The notes beneath the pieces are model-generated. The model did not search any database and had not been told where the DNA came from. It was given only the letters and a program-made list of their open reading frames with translations. Position numbers and translations under genes: made by a program. From Psychroflexus curvus (GTDB taxonomy: Bacteria; Bacteroidota; Bacteroidia; Flavobacteriales; Flavobacteriaceae): a stretch of 64,000 nt of DNA. Positions 61,748-64,000 of the stretch are shown here, one piece after another (the stretch's first letter is position 1; each line of letters starts with the position of its first letter). The stretch covers positions 1 through 64,000 of the forward strand of contig NZ_JAIQZF010000002.1 in NCBI RefSeq assembly GCF_020164585.1. The letters are read 5' to 3'.

Positions 61748-62818
61748 ATGAATTTCTCTAAGCGTCTGTTAGATTGGTACAAGATAGAACACAGAGATTT
61801 GCCCTGGCGACATACCAAAGATCCTTATACCATCTGGTTGAGCGAAATCATATTGCAGCAAACCCAGGTCAAGCAGGGCTTACCCTACTTCCGGAAATTT
61901 ATCTCTCGCTTTCCCAAGGTTCACGATCTGGCTGAAGCTAATGAAGATGAGGTGTTGAAATTATGGCAAGGTCTTGGTTATTATTCCAGAGCTCGAAATC
62001 TTCATTTTACAGCCCAGTATGTTAGTAAAACCTTAAATGGCAAGTTCCCTGATAATTACAAAGACTTAAAAACTCTAAAAGGCGTTGGTGACTATACTGC
62101 CGCCGCCGTTGCCTCTTTTGCCTACGACGAACCTGTTGCGGTAGTCGATGGGAACGTTCAGAGGGTTCTCTCTCGTTTTTTGGGAATTCACACCCCAATC
62201 AATTCTACTCAAGGCGTAAAAGAATTCAAGCTTAAGGCTCAAGAAATGCTCGATGTTTCCCATCCATCTACCTACAACCAGGCCATCATGGAGTTCGGGG
62301 CTTTGCACTGCAGACCCAAATCGCCTAAGTGTATGTTTTGTGTGTTTCAAGAGGATTGCGCAGCATTTCAAAAAGGCATTCAGGAGGAATTACCCATCAA
62401 ACAGAAGAAAACTAAAGTTAAAAAACGATATTTCAGTTACCTGGTACTTACAGATTCAGAAGAAAATACCTTAGTTCAAAAAAGAAGTGGAGCAGGAATC
62501 TGGAAAGGACTTTATGAATTTCCCCTTATGGAATCTGAACATCCGCCAGAGGTTCCAACATCTGAAGATGTCCTTACAAAGATCCAATTGAAGAAGTCTT
62601 CTATCAAAAGCATCAAATTTTATAATGAAAAGCCCGTTGTTCACTTGCTTTCGCATAGAAAAATTATGGCTTCGTTTATAGAAATAAGGCTTAGCTGCAA
62701 GCTTGCTGATGTGGAACTCTCAGAAAAAATGGAACTTCAGAAAATAAAAGATTTACACCAACTTGCTGTGCCAGTGTTAATTCAGAATTTTATAGAATCT
62801 GAATTAACACTGGCATAA
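61748..62818 (+). CDS. mutY: A/G-specific adenine DNA glycosylase
   Basis: A 356-residue base-excision repair enzyme that removes A opposite 8-oxoG. The catalytic Glu is in LSEIILQQTQVKQG near 29-42, the helix-hairpin-helix in LKGVGDYTAAAVASFAYDEP with Asp in VAVVDGNVQRVLSR near 133, and the 4Fe-4S cluster in CRPKSPKCMFCVFQEDC near 184-200. A C-terminal NUDIX-like 8-oxoG recognition domain follows (YLVLTDSEEN ... WKGLYEFPL). I choose the internal ATG because MNFSKRLLDWYKIEHRDLPWR is the normal N-terminus; an upstream ATG at 61721 adds nine residues. Its stop lies in a terminator stem. Confidence 0.95.
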   Translation: MNFSKRLLDWYKIEHRDLPWRHTKDPYTIWLSEIILQQTQVKQGLPYFRKFISRFPKVHDLAEANEDEVLKLWQGLGYYSRARNLHFTAQYVSKTLNGKFPDNYKDLKTLKGVGDYTAAAVASFAYDEPVAVVDGNVQRVLSRFLGIHTPINSTQGVKEFKLKAQEMLDVSHPSTYNQAIMEFGALHCRPKSPKCMFCVFQEDCAAFQKGIQEELPIKQKKTKVKKRYFSYLVLTDSEENTLVQKRSGAGIWKGLYEFPLMESEHPPEVPTSEDVLTKIQLKKSSIKSIKFYNEKPVVHLLSHRKIMASFIEIRLSCKLADVELSEKMELQKIKDLHQLAVPVLIQNFIESELTLA

Positions 62819-62820
62819 TT
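62771..62820 (+). terminator. Hairpin terminator overlapping the mutY 3' end
   Basis: A perfect 16-bp inverted repeat (62771-62786 CCAGTGTTAATTCAGA with 62798-62813) and 11-nt loop inside the last codons of mutY, followed by ATAATTCTTTTTC. Coding and terminator share the sequence. Confidence 0.75.
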
Positions 62821-62851
62821 CTTTTTCTTACATTTACATAAATTTATTATT

Positions 62852-63310
62852 ATGGCAGGAACACTCAACAAAGTCATGCTTATTGGCCACACAGGCGATG
62901 AAGTAAAGATGCATTATTTTGAAGGCGGAAATTGCATTGGGCGCTTTCCTTTGGCCACAAATGAAGAATACGTCAATAAAGCGACAAACGAAAAAGTAAG
63001 CAATACTGAATGGCACAACATTGTTGTGAGAAACAAGGCTGCTGAAATTTGCGAAAAATACCTTAAAAAAGGAGATAAAATTTACATAGAAGGACGCATC
63101 AAAACCCGTAAATGGCAAGATGATAAAGGCATGGACAGGTATTCTACAGAAATACAATGTCTGGAATTTACCTTTTTAACTCCAAAAGGTGGAGACGGCA
63201 TGACAAGTACGCCAAATATGGAGGCTTCACAGCCTCAGCCACAATCAAGTTCTAAACCTTCTGCAGCTCCACAAGTGAATGAAGAGGAAGAAGACGATTT
63301 ACCCTTTTAA
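62852..63310 (+). CDS. ssb: Single-stranded DNA-binding protein
   Basis: A 152-residue OB-fold SSB that protects single-stranded DNA in replication and repair. LNKVMLIGHTGDEVKMHYFEGG begins the OB fold; TEWHNIVVRNKAAEICEKYLKKGDKIYIEGRIKTRKW near 50-87 is the standard core. A Gln/Pro/Ser-rich linker leads to the acidic C-terminal tip EEEEDDLPF, the docking site for partner proteins. It lies between mutY and gldE, as in other flavobacteria. Confidence 0.95.
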   Translation: MAGTLNKVMLIGHTGDEVKMHYFEGGNCIGRFPLATNEEYVNKATNEKVSNTEWHNIVVRNKAAEICEKYLKKGDKIYIEGRIKTRKWQDDKGMDRYSTEIQCLEFTFLTPKGGDGMTSTPNMEASQPQPQSSSKPSAAPQVNEEEEDDLPF

Positions 63311-63329
63311 AACAAAAATTCTTTAACTA

Positions 63330-64000
63330 TTGGAACCCGACCCCTCGAGTTACATCTTATTTTCGGTGATAGAATTTACTGAAATCATCAAGATTATATT
63401 TTTCTTTATTTTACTCATTTCTTCTGCACTTATCTCAGGTTCAGAAGTGGCTCTTTTTTCATTAAAACCCTCGGATTTTGATGTGAAAGAAGGCAATGTG
63501 TCCAAGCAGGAACAAATCATTATCAATTTACTAGATAAACCTAAAAAATTACTGGCTACCATATTGATCGCCAATAATTTCATAAACATTGCCATCGTCC
63601 TGCTGTACGCCTCCATTAGCGAAGCGTTTTACGGGGAAAGTTCCACCTTATTTTTTGGCATAAGCCTCAAGTTTATCATCGATGTAGGTTTAGTGACTTT
63701 TCTTATTTTGATGTTTGGCGAGATTTTACCTAAAGTATATGCCAACAGAAACAATGTGGAGTTTGCTCACTTTATGGCAGTACCACTAAATGTTTTGGAT
63801 AGATTACTTACTCCTTTGAGCTTACCCATGCGGTCCATAACCAACCTGATACATACCAGGTTTGGCAAACAGAAAACCAACCTGAGTGTTGACCAGTTGT
63901 CTCAGGCTTTGGAACTCACCAGCGAAGACGATACGTCTAAAGATGAAAAGAAAATCCTGCAGGGTATTGTGTCCTTTGGGAATACAGATACCAAACAGGT
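63330..64000 (+). CDS. gldE: Gliding-motility protein GldE (CorC/HlyC family), truncated by the window end
   Basis: From a TTG at 63330 the frame reads EPDPSSYILFSVIEFTEII and then membrane helices (IIFFFILLISSALISGSEVALF, LLATILIANNFINIAIVLLY, FIIDVGLVTFLILMFGEILP), followed by the start of a CBS-like cytoplasmic part (LSVDQLSQALELTSEDDTS). This is the first half of GldE, a CorC/HlyC-family membrane protein that is linked to gliding and type IX secretion. An alternative GTG at 63366 would skip the first 12 residues. At least 223 codons are present; the CBS domains and the stop lie outside the window. It follows ssb by 19 bp. Confidence 0.9.
   Translation, partial: MEPDPSSYILFSVIEFTEIIKIIFFFILLISSALISGSEVALFSLKPSDFDVKEGNVSKQEQIIINLLDKPKKLLATILIANNFINIAIVLLYASISEAFYGESSTLFFGISLKFIIDVGLVTFLILMFGEILPKVYANRNNVEFAHFMAVPLNVLDRLLTPLSLPMRSITNLIHTRFGKQKTNLSVDQLSQALELTSEDDTSKDEKKILQGIVSFGNTDTKQ

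Noticed and set aside
1-64000. tRNA, rRNA, prophage, insertion sequence, restriction or defence genes
   Set aside because: None could be supported from sequence on either strand; the accessory content is limited to repeats, small proteins and one pseudogene.

Overview
The window comes from the chromosome of a low-GC member of the Bacteroidetes, most likely family Flavobacteriaceae. The evidence is the gliding-motility genes gldH and gldE, flavobacterial gene neighbourhoods (ricT-gldH-PBP1A; rng-HU and mutY-ssb-gldE), near absence of Shine-Dalgarno sequences, and many promoters with the Bacteroidetes -7 element TAnnTTTG just upstream of starts. I do not assign a genus. No tRNA, rRNA, CRISPR array, prophage or intact insertion sequence was recognised.

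Most of the window is housekeeping. 0.3-15.9 kb: a possible broken bacteriocin-like peptide locus, a Ppx/GppA phosphatase with an HD domain, an S9 peptidase, a ChaN-like protein, an omega-amidase-like hydrolase, an Ig-like lipoprotein, comF, glyS, a three-gene envelope-stress-like cluster (YtxH/holin-like), an SPFH protein and gltX. 17.8-24.3 kb: a DUF4175 coiled-coil protein, ybeY, mnmG and a methyltransferase. 24.5-31.6 kb: Skp/OmpH-like lipoprotein, holB, pgk, rnpA, a CtpA-type protease, a DksA-like protein, then rpiB-CDF transporter-GNAT on the other strand. 33-42.8 kb: rnr, a Gre-like factor, a His/Met-rich lipoprotein, small proteins, a PLP enzyme, an SRPBCC pseudogene and an HDAC-family deacetylase. 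43.5-64 kb: CBS protein, amidohydrolase, ABC exporter, serA, a 2OG oxygenase, queD, PBP1A-gldH-ricT, a ketoacyl synthase with bioB, a JmjC/cupin protein, recX, rng, a 29-residue basic ribosomal-type protein, HU, mutY, ssb and a truncated gldE.

The strongest non-coding signal is that the window appears to contain the chromosome origin. A gene-free AT-rich stretch at about 31.66-32.48 kb carries three exact TTATCCACA boxes, two TTATACACA boxes and two near matches. About 8-10 kb to its left, two identical 16-bp palindromes fitting the ParB site parS bracket mnmG: one lies inside the last codons of ybeY, the other exactly fills the gap between the mnmG stop and the next start.

The second signal is an unnamed repeat family built from two small hairpins (GTCCCGTTAGGGAC followed by ATATCGGTA; GTGCCGTTAGGTAC followed by GCATAT). 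It occurs at about 2.85, 6.35-7.35, 16.2-17.6 and 37.4-37.85 kb. The copies are arranged as composite units in which A-B is followed by inverted B-A, and at 16.3-17.6 kb they form a higher-order tandem array of 152-bp and 300-bp units. I found no protein here that clearly mobilises or uses them. A different GC-hairpin family sits at 43.06-43.25 kb.
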